A stretch of DNA of 64,000 nt from Ponticoccus litoralis (GCF_039769985.1 NZ_JBDNCH010000002.1:558001-622000), one strand, 5' to 3'. Numbered from the stretch's first letter, positions 34,027-43,349 are shown. The notes: generated by a model not told the origin, from the sequence alone. Translations and numbers: made by a program.

Positions 34027-34701
34027 CTAGCGCCGGTAGCCCTGCGCCAGCCGCTCGGGGTCCGCCCCCGCAAGGTAGCGTGCCAGCGTCAACAGGTTGC
34101 GCGCCCCGCGCCGCAGCCAGCCCTGCCGCCGGTAGCGCTCTGCCGAGGTCACCGCCACCGCGTCCAGCACGCGCACCCGGCCTAGCGCGCGCACCAGCGC
34201 CACATCCTCCATCAGCGGAATGTCCGGGTAGCCCCCCGCCGCGGCGTAATCCGCCATGGGCAGCAGAAGCCCCTGATCGCCGTATGGCAGGCCGAAGGCC
34301 CTTGTGCGCAGGTTGGCCCAGCCCGCCACCAGCATCGGCCAAGGGCCTTTGGCGTCGAACCGCAGGCGGAAGGCCCGGGCGCCTCCCCTGTCGAGCGCCG
34401 CATGCACGGCCCGCGTCCAGCCCGGCGCCAGCACCGTGTCCGCATGGATCACCAAGAGCCATTCGCCCCGCGCGGCCTCGACCCCGCGCCGCAGCTGCCC
34501 CCCGCGCGAGGCCGCGCCCGTCACGATCACCGCCCCGGCGGCCTCTGCCACCGTCCGCGTCGCATCCCCGGACCCGCCGTCGGTGACGATCAACTCGCGG
34601 ATCAGGCCCTCGTGCAGGCCTTCGGTCAGCGCGGCAAGGCACTGCGGCAGGCCCGCCTGGGCGTTCAGCGTGGGGATGACGATAGAGATCGGAGCGCGCA
34701 T
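34027..34701 (-). CDS. Family 2 glycosyltransferase (TIGR04283-like)
   Basis: The 224-residue protein begins MRAPISIVIPTLNAQAGLPQCLAAL, with the DGGSGD and LLVIHADTVL (DxD-like) motifs of GT-A enzymes and the YGDQGLLLP and PDIPLMEDVALVRALGR blocks. This pattern fits the TIGR04283 group, members of which have been linked to arsenosugar biosynthesis in some bacteria. No arsenic gene is nearby, so that role is only a possibility. It converges on the ABC exporter. Confidence 0.8.
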   Translation of the reverse strand: MRAPISIVIPTLNAQAGLPQCLAALTEGLHEGLIRELIVTDGGSGDATRTVAEAAGAVIVTGAASRGGQLRRGVEAARGEWLLVIHADTVLAPGWTRAVHAALDRGGARAFRLRFDAKGPWPMLVAGWANLRTRAFGLPYGDQGLLLPMADYAAAGGYPDIPLMEDVALVRALGRVRVLDAVAVTSAERYRRQGWLRRGARNLLTLARYLAGADPERLAQGYRR

Positions 34702-34762
34702 GGGGCCTGTTCCCGCAAGGACGCTGGCGCTATAAGGCACATGCAGGAAAAAGGAAATCCAG

Positions 34763-35518
34763 ATGTCCGACCATGAGCGCAGCGTCCTGAGGATCAGCGG
34801 CGCGGACACCCGGCCCTTTCTTCAGGGCCTAGTCACCAATGATGTCGAGAAATTGCGGGACGGGATCGTCTATGCCGCCCTGCTGACCGCGCAGGGCAAG
34901 TACCGCGCCGATTTCCTCCTTGTCCCGGACGGGCAGGACGTGCTGCTGGATGTCGCCACGGGTCTTGCGCCCGGCCTCGTGCAGGCGCTGTCGATGTACA
35001 GGCTGCGCTCTGACGTGGCGATCGAGCAGACCGGGCTTTCCGTTTCCCGCGGGCGCGGTCCGGCGCCCGAGGGCGCCTTTGCCGATCCCCGCGATCCCGC
35101 CCTTGGCTGGCGCGCCTACGATGGCCGCCCCTCGGAACAGGCCGACTGGGACGCGCTGCGAGTCGCGGCGGGGGTGCCGGAAAGCGGCGTGGAGCTGACC
35201 CCCGACACCTTCATCCCGGAGGCCGGGTTCGACCGGCTGAACGGCGTCGACTTCAAGAAGGGCTGCTATGTCGGTCAGGAGGTCACCGCCCGGATGAAGC
35301 ACAAGACCGAGCTGCGCAAGGGCCTTGCCCGGGTCCGCGTCGCGGGGTCCGCCCCTGTCGGCACCGAGATCACCGCAGGCGGCAAGAGCGTCGGCACGCT
35401 GTTTACGCAGGCCGGGGGTCAGGGCCTTGCCTACCTCCGCTTCGACCGCGCCGGGCCGGGCATGGAGGCCGGCGGCGCCACGGTCGACTGGGATCGGGAC
35501 GGCAGCACCACAGCGTGA
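34763..35518 (+). CDS. ygfZ: Folate-binding protein YgfZ
   Basis: The 251-residue protein is the GcvT-related YgfZ/IBA57 family, which helps make or repair iron-sulfur clusters. The diagnostic motif KGCYVGQEVTARMKHKTELRKGL (K-G-C-Y-x-G-Q-E) is near residues 174-196, with the conserved cysteine. The N-terminal LRISGADTRPFLQGLVTNDVEKL is also typical. It is divergent from the glycosyltransferase gene, with only 61 bases between starts, so both promoters are packed in that space. Confidence 0.92.
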   Translation: MSDHERSVLRISGADTRPFLQGLVTNDVEKLRDGIVYAALLTAQGKYRADFLLVPDGQDVLLDVATGLAPGLVQALSMYRLRSDVAIEQTGLSVSRGRGPAPEGAFADPRDPALGWRAYDGRPSEQADWDALRVAAGVPESGVELTPDTFIPEAGFDRLNGVDFKKGCYVGQEVTARMKHKTELRKGLARVRVAGSAPVGTEITAGGKSVGTLFTQAGGQGLAYLRFDRAGPGMEAGGATVDWDRDGSTTA

Positions 35519-35525
35519 CCGCAGA

Positions 35526-35548
35526 CCGGGGCCGCGTGCAGGCCCCGG
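35526..35548. terminator. Hairpin between convergent ygfZ and GNAT genes
   Basis: Arms CCGGGGCC and GGCCCCGG flank GCGTGCA. There is no T-tract, so it is a possible bidirectional terminator. Confidence 0.4.
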
Positions 35549-35560
35549 CCCATGCCGCCG

Positions 35561-36031
35561 TCAGCGCGAAAGCGCCTTCTCGAAGACCTGCACGCCGACC
35601 TCGGCGCCGGTCTTGCGCATCAATGCCCCCGACGCCCGGTTGAAGGCATGCACCCGCGATATCCAGCCCGAGAAGCCCTCGGCGCCGATATCGCGTTCGA
35701 AGCGCGCCACCAGCCGCCCCGCCAGCCCGCGCCGCCGCCAGACCGGATCGACAAACAGCTGATCCAGGACGGCGATCCGGCGGCACCGTTCCAGCGCGGC
35801 CTGCCCCTCGGGCAAGGGGCGCCACAACAGGTAGCCCCGCGCAAGGCCTTCGGTGCGGTAGACCAGCACCCGGTCGCCCTGCGCCAGCGCGCGGTCGAAG
35901 ACACCGCGCAGGGCGGCATCCGCGCCGTCATCGTGAAAGCGCGCGGGCACATGGGACGCATGCAGCCCGTTCAGCTGGCGCAGCATCTCCACCAGCGTGG
36001 GAATGTCGCGGTCATCGCAGGGTTCAATCAT
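35561..36031 (-). CDS. GNAT-family N-acetyltransferase
   Basis: The 156-residue protein has the acetyl-CoA-binding pattern IAVLDQLFVDPVWRRRGLAGRLVARF (R/Q-x-x-G-x-A) and ends GVQVFEKAL. The start MIEPCDDRDIP was chosen because the in-frame extension upstream is atypical. It follows efp on the same strand with a gap of about 90 bases and may be co-transcribed. The acceptor substrate is unknown. Confidence 0.85.
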   Translation of the reverse strand: MIEPCDDRDIPTLVEMLRQLNGLHASHVPARFHDDGADAALRGVFDRALAQGDRVLVYRTEGLARGYLLWRPLPEGQAALERCRRIAVLDQLFVDPVWRRRGLAGRLVARFERDIGAEGFSGWISRVHAFNRASGALMRKTGAEVGVQVFEKALSR

Positions 36032-36121
36032 GAAAGAGGCCTCCTGGCTGTGATGCCGGAGGCCTTGTCTGTCCTGTTTCGCCCCCGGCGGTTGCACGGG
36101 GAACGAAGTTGGCCGCACGCG

Positions 36122-36685
36122 TTATGCGCGTTCGGAATACTCCATGGTTTCGGTGTTCACGACGATCTTCTCGCCCTGCCCGACGAAGGGCGGGACAGAG
36201 ACGCGCACGCCATTGTCCAGCAAGGCGGGCTTGAAGCTGTTGGCCGCGGTCTGGCCCTTCACCACCGGTTCCGTCTCGACGATCTCGCAGATGACTTTCT
36301 GCGGGACGGTCGCATTCAGCGCCTCGGCCTCGTGGAACTCGACGACGATGGTCATGCCGTCCTGCAGGAAGGGGCGCCGATCGCCGAGAAGCTCGGCGGG
36401 CAGTTCGACCTGATCGAAGGTCTCCGCGTCCATGAAGGTCAGCATGCCGTCGGTCTCGTAGAGGAACTGCATGTCCTTCTGTTCCAGCCGGACGCGTTCG
36501 ACCTTGTCGGCGCTTCTGAAACGTTCGTTCAGCTTCGACCCGTTGCGAAGGTTGCGCAGCTCGACCTGCGCAAACGCGCCGCCCTTGCCGGGCTTGACGT
36601 GATCGACCTTAACGGCAGCCCAGAGGCCGTCGTTGTGCTCCAGAACATTTCCGGGGCGGATCTCGTTACCGTTGATCTTGGGCAT
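36122..36685 (-). CDS. efp: Elongation factor P
   Basis: The 187-residue protein rescues ribosomes stalled at polyproline. It has the N-terminal KOW-like domain with VDHVKPGKGGAFAQVELRNL; the modifiable lysine is exactly at position 34 (PGKGG), suggesting beta-lysylation by EpmA, which is not encoded in the window. Two OB domains follow, ending ETMEYSERA. An upstream in-frame ATG at 36703 adds only six residues and is less likely than MPKINGNEIRPG. Confidence 0.95.
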   Translation of the reverse strand: MPKINGNEIRPGNVLEHNDGLWAAVKVDHVKPGKGGAFAQVELRNLRNGSKLNERFRSADKVERVRLEQKDMQFLYETDGMLTFMDAETFDQVELPAELLGDRRPFLQDGMTIVVEFHEAEALNATVPQKVICEIVETEPVVKGQTAANSFKPALLDNGVRVSVPPFVGQGEKIVVNTETMEYSERA

Positions 36686-36902
36686 GTGGCGAAACCGTGG
36701 CAAAAGGTTGATGATAGATTGACCGCTCCTATATCTGGCGCATCCGCGCGTGACAAGGCAACGATATCTGGTTTTGCATGAGCAGCCAGGTATGCATTTA
36801 GCGCAACGGTGCTATGCTGAAACGGGGTATCCGAATCGTGTCGAATAGGTCATACACCGCGATACGCCCGAAAACACAAGAGCAATAATCAAAGGTCGAA
36901 CT

Positions 36903-37223
36903 ATGAAGGATTTCGTTGACAGCACCGCATTCAACGCCGAGCAGGGCAACCGCGCCCGGAAGCTGTTTGCTGCCGTGGTGCTGGCCGCCCTCGATGATGC
37001 GATTGCCGATGACAAGAAATACGGCAACGGCCCCGAGCAGATCGCCCGGTGGGCACGCTCGCGCGATGGGCGCGAGGTTCTGTCCTGCGCCGGAATCGAC
37101 CCGAACGAGCGGGTTGTCTCTGGCCTGATGGAATTCGTGTCGAAAGGTGTGCGGACCTCTGTTGCGCTGTCGCGCGAAGAGAGCGAGCGCCGTCACGCCG
37201 CACAGCAGGCCGAGGCCGCCTGA
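36903..37223 (+). CDS. DUF6280-like small conserved protein
   Basis: The 106-residue protein MKDFVDSTAFNAEQGNRARK... contains KYGNGPEQIARWARSRDGREVLSCAGIDPNERVV. It is predominantly helical and soluble. I recall near-identical proteins across Rhodobacteraceae (DUF6280), so it is probably an important but uncharacterised factor. It has its own strong terminator and a 200-base upstream region shared with the divergent efp. The gene looks monocistronic and well expressed. Confidence 0.75.
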   Translation: MKDFVDSTAFNAEQGNRARKLFAAVVLAALDDAIADDKKYGNGPEQIARWARSRDGREVLSCAGIDPNERVVSGLMEFVSKGVRTSVALSREESERRHAAQQAEAA

Positions 37224-37249
37224 TCCTAAAGCAGGGTCAGCACGACCAG

Positions 37250-37280
37250 AAAAATCCCGCCCGAAAGGGCGGGTTTTTCT
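37250..37280 (+). terminator. Strong factor-independent terminator
   Basis: AAAAATCCCGCCC-GAAA-GGGCGGGTTTTT: a 7-bp GC stem (extended by A-T pairs) with a GAAA tetraloop and T-tract, functional in either direction between the DUF6280-like and PopZ-like genes. Confidence 0.9.
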
Positions 37281-37346
37281 TTGTTGCGGGCTGCCGCCCC
37301 GTCTGGGGGATCAAGGCCGGGATGGTGACGATGCCCGCCCGGGGCC

Positions 37347-38741
37347 TCAGTCGAACTCCTGGCTCATCACGACGCGGTGGATTTCGCGCCGGACAAGCTT
37401 GCGGACGTTGCGGGTGATCCGCTCTCCCAGCACGCCCTGAAGTTCTTGCCGAACGATGTCCGAAACCATCTGGCGCAGGACTTCTTCGTCAATCACCGCC
37501 TGCTCGGCCAGCGACCCATCGGCCCTGTCATGGGGCTCCAGCCCCTCTGCCACCGTCGCGGGCGCCAGCGCCCCGTCGCGCGGCGATGTCTCGTCGCCCT
37601 CCGCGTCGATGTCGCGGCGCGCCTGAACGGGATCGAAGCCCCCGGTGTCTTCGGCGGGGTCGTCCTGCGACCCGGCGGTTGTGGTCGCCTCCGCCTCGGC
37701 GGCAGGCGCGGCGGTGGCTTCGGGACTGTGGTCTTCCCACTCCAACGCGGCCTCGGTGCTGCTTCGCACGAAGGTCGGACGCTCTTGCATGTCGTCGGTC
37801 GCCGCATCCTGGGCGGCGACAGGCCTGGCACGGTCCAGCAGCTTTTGCAGCGCCGCGATCTTGCCGTCGAAGCTGGTCGGGTTTTCGGCAGGGGGGACCG
37901 CCGGACCGCCCTCGGCCTCGCTCTCGCCCTGCGACAGAGGGTCAAGGCCCGCCCCGGAGGAGTGAAGCGGTTCGGCAGAGAACCCGGCATCGCCCGCGTC
38001 AGAGTCAGCCGCGTCGCTCTGGGCTGTCGGATCAACCTCCAGCCCGCTGCGGTCGGACCCGGCCTGCGTCGGTGCATCGGACAAAGGCGCTTGCGCGCGG
38101 CCCTCGACAAAACTGCGCGCGACCTCTTCGCCCACAAGGCGGGCCAGCGTGCCATTGCGGTCTTCGTCGTCCGGGTGGGTCGACGCGTCCAGCGGCTCTG
38201 CCTCTGGCGAGCCAACCGGAATGGACTGCGCCGCGTCCCCCTGCCCCACCGTGTCCGTCACCGGCGTCTGCGGGTCATGGCGGCCCGCCCGATCTTCCGC
38301 AACAGAAGCCACGGCCCCCGCGCCCGCCTGCTGCCAGAAACTCTCTGCCAACCGGTCCCGTCGGGCCTGACCCTCGGCAGGCGCATCCTTCTCCTCGGCC
38401 CTGCCCCGCCATGCCCCGGGCATCCGGGCCGTTTCGGCCTGTGGCGTGACCTCGGGCAGCGGTTGCGGGCTGACGTTCTCCGCCGCCGTCCGATCCGCCG
38501 CCCCGGGCGAAACGGTGGTGGGGTTCGTCAGAAGAACCGGATCGGGCGCCGCGTCAGAGACTGCGCGCGAAGCCGGCGGCTCGGCGTCGTGGACCCGCAG
38601 CGAGGGCGTCAGCACAAGACGGCCCGGGCCCGGCTGTACGGCTTCCGGCTTTGACCTTGGCGGACGCGTCTCTTCGGTCACGAGTCGCCGGATCGAGGAC
38701 AGAACGTCCTCTATTTCCACGTTTGTCACGGGATCAGACAT
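37347..38741 (-). CDS. PopZ-like (DUF2497-type) polar organising protein candidate
   Basis: The 464-residue protein starts MSDPVTNVEIEDVLSSIRRLVTEE, matching the PopZ N-terminal helix (EEILASIRRIISED). A long acidic, Pro/Ala-rich, presumably disordered linker (about 30-410) follows. The C-terminal helices are DEEVLRQMVSDIVRQELQGVLG and ERITRNVRKLVRREIHRVV, as in the PopZ oligomerisation region. It lies directly after tolC in the pcm-tolC order. In many alphaproteobacteria tolC, a DUF2497 gene and valS are neighbours, which supports the assignment. PopZ forms polar condensates that anchor chromosome centromeres. The linker here is much longer than in Caulobacter PopZ. Confidence 0.65.
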   Translation of the reverse strand: MSDPVTNVEIEDVLSSIRRLVTEETRPPRSKPEAVQPGPGRLVLTPSLRVHDAEPPASRAVSDAAPDPVLLTNPTTVSPGAADRTAAENVSPQPLPEVTPQAETARMPGAWRGRAEEKDAPAEGQARRDRLAESFWQQAGAGAVASVAEDRAGRHDPQTPVTDTVGQGDAAQSIPVGSPEAEPLDASTHPDDEDRNGTLARLVGEEVARSFVEGRAQAPLSDAPTQAGSDRSGLEVDPTAQSDAADSDAGDAGFSAEPLHSSGAGLDPLSQGESEAEGGPAVPPAENPTSFDGKIAALQKLLDRARPVAAQDAATDDMQERPTFVRSSTEAALEWEDHSPEATAAPAAEAEATTTAGSQDDPAEDTGGFDPVQARRDIDAEGDETSPRDGALAPATVAEGLEPHDRADGSLAEQAVIDEEVLRQMVSDIVRQELQGVLGERITRNVRKLVRREIHRVVMSQEFD

Positions 38742-38814
38742 TGCTATACCACTTTCGCCTCGGGCATCAGGATACCCCCTGCCCGGTACCGTCAGACAAC
38801 AGACGCTGAAAAAA

Positions 38815-40230
38815 CTAATCTTTTCCCAGAGCGCGCAGGACACGGTCCAGTTCCCGCCCCTGCTTGCTGCGCGACACCGGCGCGGTCTTCACCATGTTGT
38901 AATAGGCCGCCGGGTCGAAAGAGGGCACGTCAAGCCGCAGCGCCTCTGCCGTCAGCAGGCCGATGGTGCCAAGCACGAGGTATTCGGCAATCGTCTCGTC
39001 GACCTGCGCCGAGATCAGGCTGGCGCGGGCGTCCAGAAGCTCCTGCTCGGCATCCAGCACGTCCAGCGTCGTCCGGGCACCAAGCGCGGCCTCTTCCCGC
39101 ACCCCGCGGAAGGCGACCTGCGCGGCGCGCACCTGCTCTTCGAAGGATTCGACCGTGGCCTGTGCAACCCGCAGCTGCGCATAGGCATTGCCGACGTTCT
39201 GCTCGATCGTGTGGGACACGACATGCAGGTTGGCGCGGCTGGCGTCCCGCTGCGCCACGGACTGCCGCACGGCGGAATCCAGCGCCCCGCCCGAGTAGAT
39301 CGGACCCGAGGCGCCGATCCGAAGCGTGCCGCCCCGCGTCGATGCGCGATCATCGAAGCTTTCGGAGATCTCGTAGCCGGCGCTGGCGCTGACCGTGGGC
39401 TTCCGGGCGCCCTTGGCGATCTCGATGCCGATTTCGCGGGCGGTCACGGTGTGCTGGGCGGCGATCAGGTCCGGGTGCTGCCGCAGCGCCAGCGCCTTCG
39501 CCTCTTCGACCCGGGCCGGGATGCGCGGAGAGCCCTGCGGGCTGACGAGGTTGCCCGGCTTCTTGCCGACGGCGGCAAGATAGGCCTCTCCGGCAATGAT
39601 CAGGTTGCCCTGCGCGGCGGCAAAGGCGGCCTCGGCCTCGGCCAGCCGGGCCTCGGCCAGCGCCACGTCGGTGCGCGTCACCTCACCCACTTCAAAGCGG
39701 TCGCGGGCGGCGCGCAGCTCCTGCCGGATCACCCGGATGTTGTTCTGCCGCAGCGCCACGGTCTCGGCAGAGCGGCGGATCTCCATGAAGGCGGAAACGG
39801 CGTTGTAAAGCACCTGCTGTTCCACCGACACCAGCGTCGCGCGGGTCGACAGCACCGCCTCTTTCGCGACCTCGATGGCCATGCGGTTGCGCCCGCCCGC
39901 ATAGAGCACCTGCTGAAGGCTGATCGAGATATTGGCGGTATCGCTGGCATTGCCGGTGTAGCTTGTGGTCAGCGCCGTGCGGCTGATGCCATAGCTGCGC
40001 TGCACGCCGCCGGCCCAGCTGAGCACCGGGCGCAGTTCCGCCAGCGCCTGCGCCACGTCTTCGTCCGCGGCGCGCAGGGTTGCGCGGTTCTGGTCCAGCA
40101 GGCCAGAATGGATGTAGGCATGGGTCAGCGCCTCTGCCAGCGTTTCGGCCCAGGCGGGCGCCGTCCATGTCACCGAGACCAGCGCCGTGGCGGCCCCTGC
40201 CAGTAAGGTATTGCGAATCCTGCTCAGCAC
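38815..40230 (-). CDS. tolC: TolC-family outer membrane efflux protein
   Basis: The 471-residue protein has a signal peptide (MLSRIRNTLLAGAATALVSVTWTAPAWA) and two OEP repeats of long coiled-coil helices and beta strands. Typical motifs are SLQQVLYAGGRNRMAIE, FEVGEVTRTDVALAEARL and LGARTTLDVLDAEQELLDARASLI. It forms the outer membrane channel of type I secretion or RND efflux. No inner membrane partner lies next to it. pcm is upstream on the same strand with a 33-base gap, so these two are co-transcribed. Confidence 0.92.
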   Translation of the reverse strand: MLSRIRNTLLAGAATALVSVTWTAPAWAETLAEALTHAYIHSGLLDQNRATLRAADEDVAQALAELRPVLSWAGGVQRSYGISRTALTTSYTGNASDTANISISLQQVLYAGGRNRMAIEVAKEAVLSTRATLVSVEQQVLYNAVSAFMEIRRSAETVALRQNNIRVIRQELRAARDRFEVGEVTRTDVALAEARLAEAEAAFAAAQGNLIIAGEAYLAAVGKKPGNLVSPQGSPRIPARVEEAKALALRQHPDLIAAQHTVTAREIGIEIAKGARKPTVSASAGYEISESFDDRASTRGGTLRIGASGPIYSGGALDSAVRQSVAQRDASRANLHVVSHTIEQNVGNAYAQLRVAQATVESFEEQVRAAQVAFRGVREEAALGARTTLDVLDAEQELLDARASLISAQVDETIAEYLVLGTIGLLTAEALRLDVPSFDPAAYYNMVKTAPVSRSKQGRELDRVLRALGKD

Positions 40231-40263
40231 ATCGGCCCCCGTTTGCTCGTCGGCTCCGCTTTC

Positions 40264-40917
40264 TTACAGCGCGAAGTCCACGGTTTTCTCGAATCCGTTC
40301 AGCACCGGAGCGGTGCCGTTGAAGGCATAGCGCCAGGTCACGGCGCCATCCAGTTTATGCCCGACACGCACGGTGCCAAGGGCTTTTTCCATGAAGATCA
40401 CGATCATGCGACCGCCGTCCTTCAACTGCGCCACCAGCGCCTCCGGCAGATGTTCGACGCCGCCCTCGACGATGATCGCATCATAGGGGCCGTGTTCGGG
40501 CGCACCGGCGGTCAGCGGCCCCTCGTGCAGGATGACGTTGTCGGCGTGATGTTCCGTCAGCAGGCCCTGCGCCTCCGACAGGCGTTCCTCGTCGTCCTCG
40601 ACGGCCACCACCGCCTCGGCGATCCGGGCGATGACAGCGGAAGAGTAGCCGTATCCGCACCCGAGATCGAGCACAAGGTCGCGGTTCGTCAGGTCGAGCG
40701 CGTCGAGCATCTTTGCGAAGACCCGGGGATCAAGCAGCACGCGATCGCCGCCAAGCTCCACATCGCCGCCGGCATAGGCCGCCTCGATGCGGTCGCGGGG
40801 CACGAAGGCCTCACGCGGGATCGTCAGCATCGCGTCGATGATCGGAAATTCTGTCACGTCGGAAGGCCGAACCTGCGTGTCGACCATCATCCGGCGGCGG
40901 GTGGCGAAGTCGCTCAT
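40264..40917 (-). CDS. pcm: Protein-L-isoaspartate O-methyltransferase
   Basis: The 217-residue methyltransferase starts MSDFATRRRMMVDTQVRPSDVTE and has the S-adenosylmethionine motif LVLDLGCGYGYSSAVIA and the YDAIIVEGGVEHLPEAL block. It is the alphaproteobacterial variant that accompanies tolC. Pcm repairs damaged aspartyl residues. Catalytic conservation relative to the E. coli enzyme is only moderate, so an altered role is possible. Confidence 0.85.
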   Translation of the reverse strand: MSDFATRRRMMVDTQVRPSDVTEFPIIDAMLTIPREAFVPRDRIEAAYAGGDVELGGDRVLLDPRVFAKMLDALDLTNRDLVLDLGCGYGYSSAVIARIAEAVVAVEDDEERLSEAQGLLTEHHADNVILHEGPLTAGAPEHGPYDAIIVEGGVEHLPEALVAQLKDGGRMIVIFMEKALGTVRVGHKLDGAVTWRYAFNGTAPVLNGFEKTVDFAL

Positions 40918-41129
40918 AGACTAAACTCTTCCGTTCAGATGCTGCATTTCGGTTTTGCCACAGTTCCGCCGACGCGGCAACGGCGGAGACGGTCAAACTT
41001 TGCCCCTCGAGCACGATCCGCCAGAGACCGCATCCGCCCTGCCCGGACGACCCCTTTGACCGGGCGCGTCCGGAAGCCCTTGCACCCCTGCGCGGTTTGC
41101 GCTACTCGCCTGCTACCACGACGATCCGA

Positions 41130-41203
41130 GGCGAGTTGGCGGAGTGGTGACGCAGCGGATTGCAAATCCGTGTACACCGGTTCGATTCCGGTACTCGCCT
41201 CCA
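41130..41203 (+). tRNA. tRNA-Cys (anticodon GCA)
   Basis: Acceptor stem GGCGAGT pairs with ACTCGCC, the anticodon stem-loop GGATT-GCA-AATCC carries GCA, the T-arm is GGTTCGATTCC, and CCA is encoded. Length 74 nt. Confidence 0.95.
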
Positions 41204-41474
41204 CTTTCTCATAAATTGCAGGATTAGAGGCCAAGCGGGCCGGTAACGCAGGGCGGGTCACGTCTTGTGATGCGGTCATCCCGCCTCAGGCCTTCTCGGT
41301 ACGGCGTGTACCCTTGCCGCTTCCCCCTCCACCCAGGGTGAGGACGTGGAGCAAGGCAGAATCTCACTGCGAAAGAATACCGCGCGAGAGCAATGCACGT
41401 CGGGGCGAGGGACCAAGCGACCCGCCATGTTTCACAGCGTTTCGGCGCATCTGGATTAACGGGAAAGCGTTGGG

Positions 41475-41550
41475 TGGTGCCCCCACACGGACTCGAACCG
41501 CGGACCTACTGATTACAAATCAGTTGCTCTACCAGCTGAGCTATAGGGGC
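41475..41550 (-). tRNA. tRNA-Thr (anticodon TGT)
   Basis: On the minus strand the acceptor stem GCCCCTA pairs with TGGGGGC, the anticodon stem-loop CTGAT-TTGTAA-TCAG carries TGT, the T-arm is GGTTCGAGTCC, and CCA is encoded. Length 76 nt. Confidence 0.95.
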
Positions 41551-41612
41551 ATCACCGGCGGTGGAATAGGCCAACTCCGCCCCTGCGCGCAAGGGGAAAC
41601 TTGCCTCCCGCC

Positions 41613-43274
41613 CTAGCGGTTCGCCCGGGCCAGCAGGCCGACCGCCAGAAGACCCACCGCGATGACCAGCATTGCCGCGGGCGCCGCCTCTCCGAGGTTC
41701 TCCAGCGCCGCCTGATCGTGGGTGCGGGTGGCCAGGGTCTCGTAGTTGAACGGGCGCAGCAGCAGCGTCGCGGGCAGCTCCTTCACGCAATCGACGAAGA
41801 CCAGCAGCACCGCCGACAGCACCGAGGCGCGCATCAGCGGCACGTAGACCGCCCCCAGCACCTGCCCCTCGTTGCGACCCAGAGAGCGCGCGGCCAGCGC
41901 CAGGTTCGGAGAGACCCGCCCCATGGCCGCATCCGCCGCCCCCTGCGCGATGGCAAAGAAGCGCACGCAATAGGCCAGCACCAGCGCGAAGGCGGTGCCG
42001 GTCAGCATCAGGCCCGGGTCGTAGCCCGTCACCGCAAGGATGGCATCGGCGATGCGGTGGTCGATGGCCGCCAGCGGGATCAGGATGCCGATGCCCAGCA
42101 CCGCCCCCGGCGCCGCGTAGCCGATGGTCGTCACCGGCAGCAGCAGGCGCGGCAGACGGCGCCCCGAGAGGCGCACGCCGTAGACAAGGAAGACCCCCGC
42201 CGCCACCGCGATCACCGCCGCCAGGCTGCCCACGGTCAGCGTGTTCAGGCCCGCGCGCCACAGCGCCGGGTCGGTCCAGGTCTCGGCATTGTCGACCGCG
42301 TGGCTCAGGATGACCCCCGCCGGCAGGATGAAGCCCATCGCGAAGGGCACGAGGCAGGCGAAGGTCGCCAGCACCCCTGCCCCGCCGGTCAGCCGCTTGC
42401 GGGCCACCGGGCGGTGCCGCGTGGAGAGGTTGAAGAACCGCATCCTGCGGCGCGAGGCCTTTTCCAGCATCACCAGCATGACCACCAGCACCAGCACCAC
42501 GCAGGCAATCTGCGCCGCGCCGCCGGCGTTGTTGGCCTGAAGCCAGACCGAGAAGATGCCGGTCGTCAGGGTCTGCACGGCGAAATAGTCCACCGTGCCG
42601 AAATCGTTGACGCTTTCCATCATCACGATGGCCACCCCCGCCGCGACGGCAGGCCGCGCCAGCGGCGCGCCGACGCGCCAGAACCGGCCCCAGGCCCCGG
42701 CCCCCAGCGACTGCGCCACCTCTTCGGAGGCCGCCGATTGTTCGCGGAAGGCATTGCGCGTCAACAGGTAGACGTAAGGATAGAGCGCGGCGCTGAGGAC
42801 GAGGATGGCGGCCCCCATAGAGCGGATCTCGGGAAACCAGTAATCGCGCGCGCTGGTCCAGCCGAAGAGCTCGCGCAGCCCCGTCTGCACCGGCCCGGCG
42901 TATTCCAGGAAATCGACCAGCGCGTAGGCGCCGATATAGGCCGGGATGCCCAGCGGCAGCAGCAGCAGGTATTCCAGCCAGCGCCGCCCCGGGAAGTCGT
43001 AGCGCGACACCAGCCAGGCGGCACCGGTGCCCACCATCATCGTCAGGAACCCGACGCCGGTCATCAGCACCACGGTGTTCTTCATGTAGCGCGGCAGGGT
43101 GGTCGACATCAGGTGCGGCCAGATGTTCTCTTTCGGGAACATGGCAAAGCCGAAGACGGCGACGATGGGGGCCACCACGATCAGCGCGATCAGGGCGGCG
43201 CCAAGGGACCAGCGGCTTGGCAGGTGCAGCCCTTTGGCCTCGGTCGATGCGGCAGTTTGCATGGCCCCTCTCAA
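41613..43274 (-). CDS. Fbp-type iron(III) ABC transporter permease, orphan
   Basis: The 553-residue protein is a double-length permease with about 12 transmembrane helices and two EAA-type loops (EEVAQSLGAGAWGRFWRVGAPLARP and LALAARSLGRNEGQVLGAVYVPLMR). It has the FDYFAVQT-like block NDFGTVDYFAVQTLTTGIF of FbpB/SfuB permeases, which import ferric iron. No binding protein or ATPase is adjacent, so partners must be encoded elsewhere. A second start (MQTAAST) lies 12 bases downstream. It abuts tRNA-Thr. Confidence 0.88.
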   Translation of the reverse strand: MRGAMQTAASTEAKGLHLPSRWSLGAALIALIVVAPIVAVFGFAMFPKENIWPHLMSTTLPRYMKNTVVLMTGVGFLTMMVGTGAAWLVSRYDFPGRRWLEYLLLLPLGIPAYIGAYALVDFLEYAGPVQTGLRELFGWTSARDYWFPEIRSMGAAILVLSAALYPYVYLLTRNAFREQSAASEEVAQSLGAGAWGRFWRVGAPLARPAVAAGVAIVMMESVNDFGTVDYFAVQTLTTGIFSVWLQANNAGGAAQIACVVLVLVVMLVMLEKASRRRMRFFNLSTRHRPVARKRLTGGAGVLATFACLVPFAMGFILPAGVILSHAVDNAETWTDPALWRAGLNTLTVGSLAAVIAVAAGVFLVYGVRLSGRRLPRLLLPVTTIGYAAPGAVLGIGILIPLAAIDHRIADAILAVTGYDPGLMLTGTAFALVLAYCVRFFAIAQGAADAAMGRVSPNLALAARSLGRNEGQVLGAVYVPLMRASVLSAVLLVFVDCVKELPATLLLRPFNYETLATRTHDQAALENLGEAAPAAMLVIAVGLLAVGLLARANR

Positions 43275-43349
43275 TCACGGTTTCCCTTCGACCGGAAGAG
43301 ATTATAGTCGCGACCGAGCAAAGAGAACCCGAAAGGGGCAAGTTCCGCC

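Noticed and set aside
41130..41550. Integration site or genomic island at the tRNA-Cys/tRNA-Thr pair
   Set aside because: No integrase, direct repeat of a tRNA 3' end or composition change is seen nearby.
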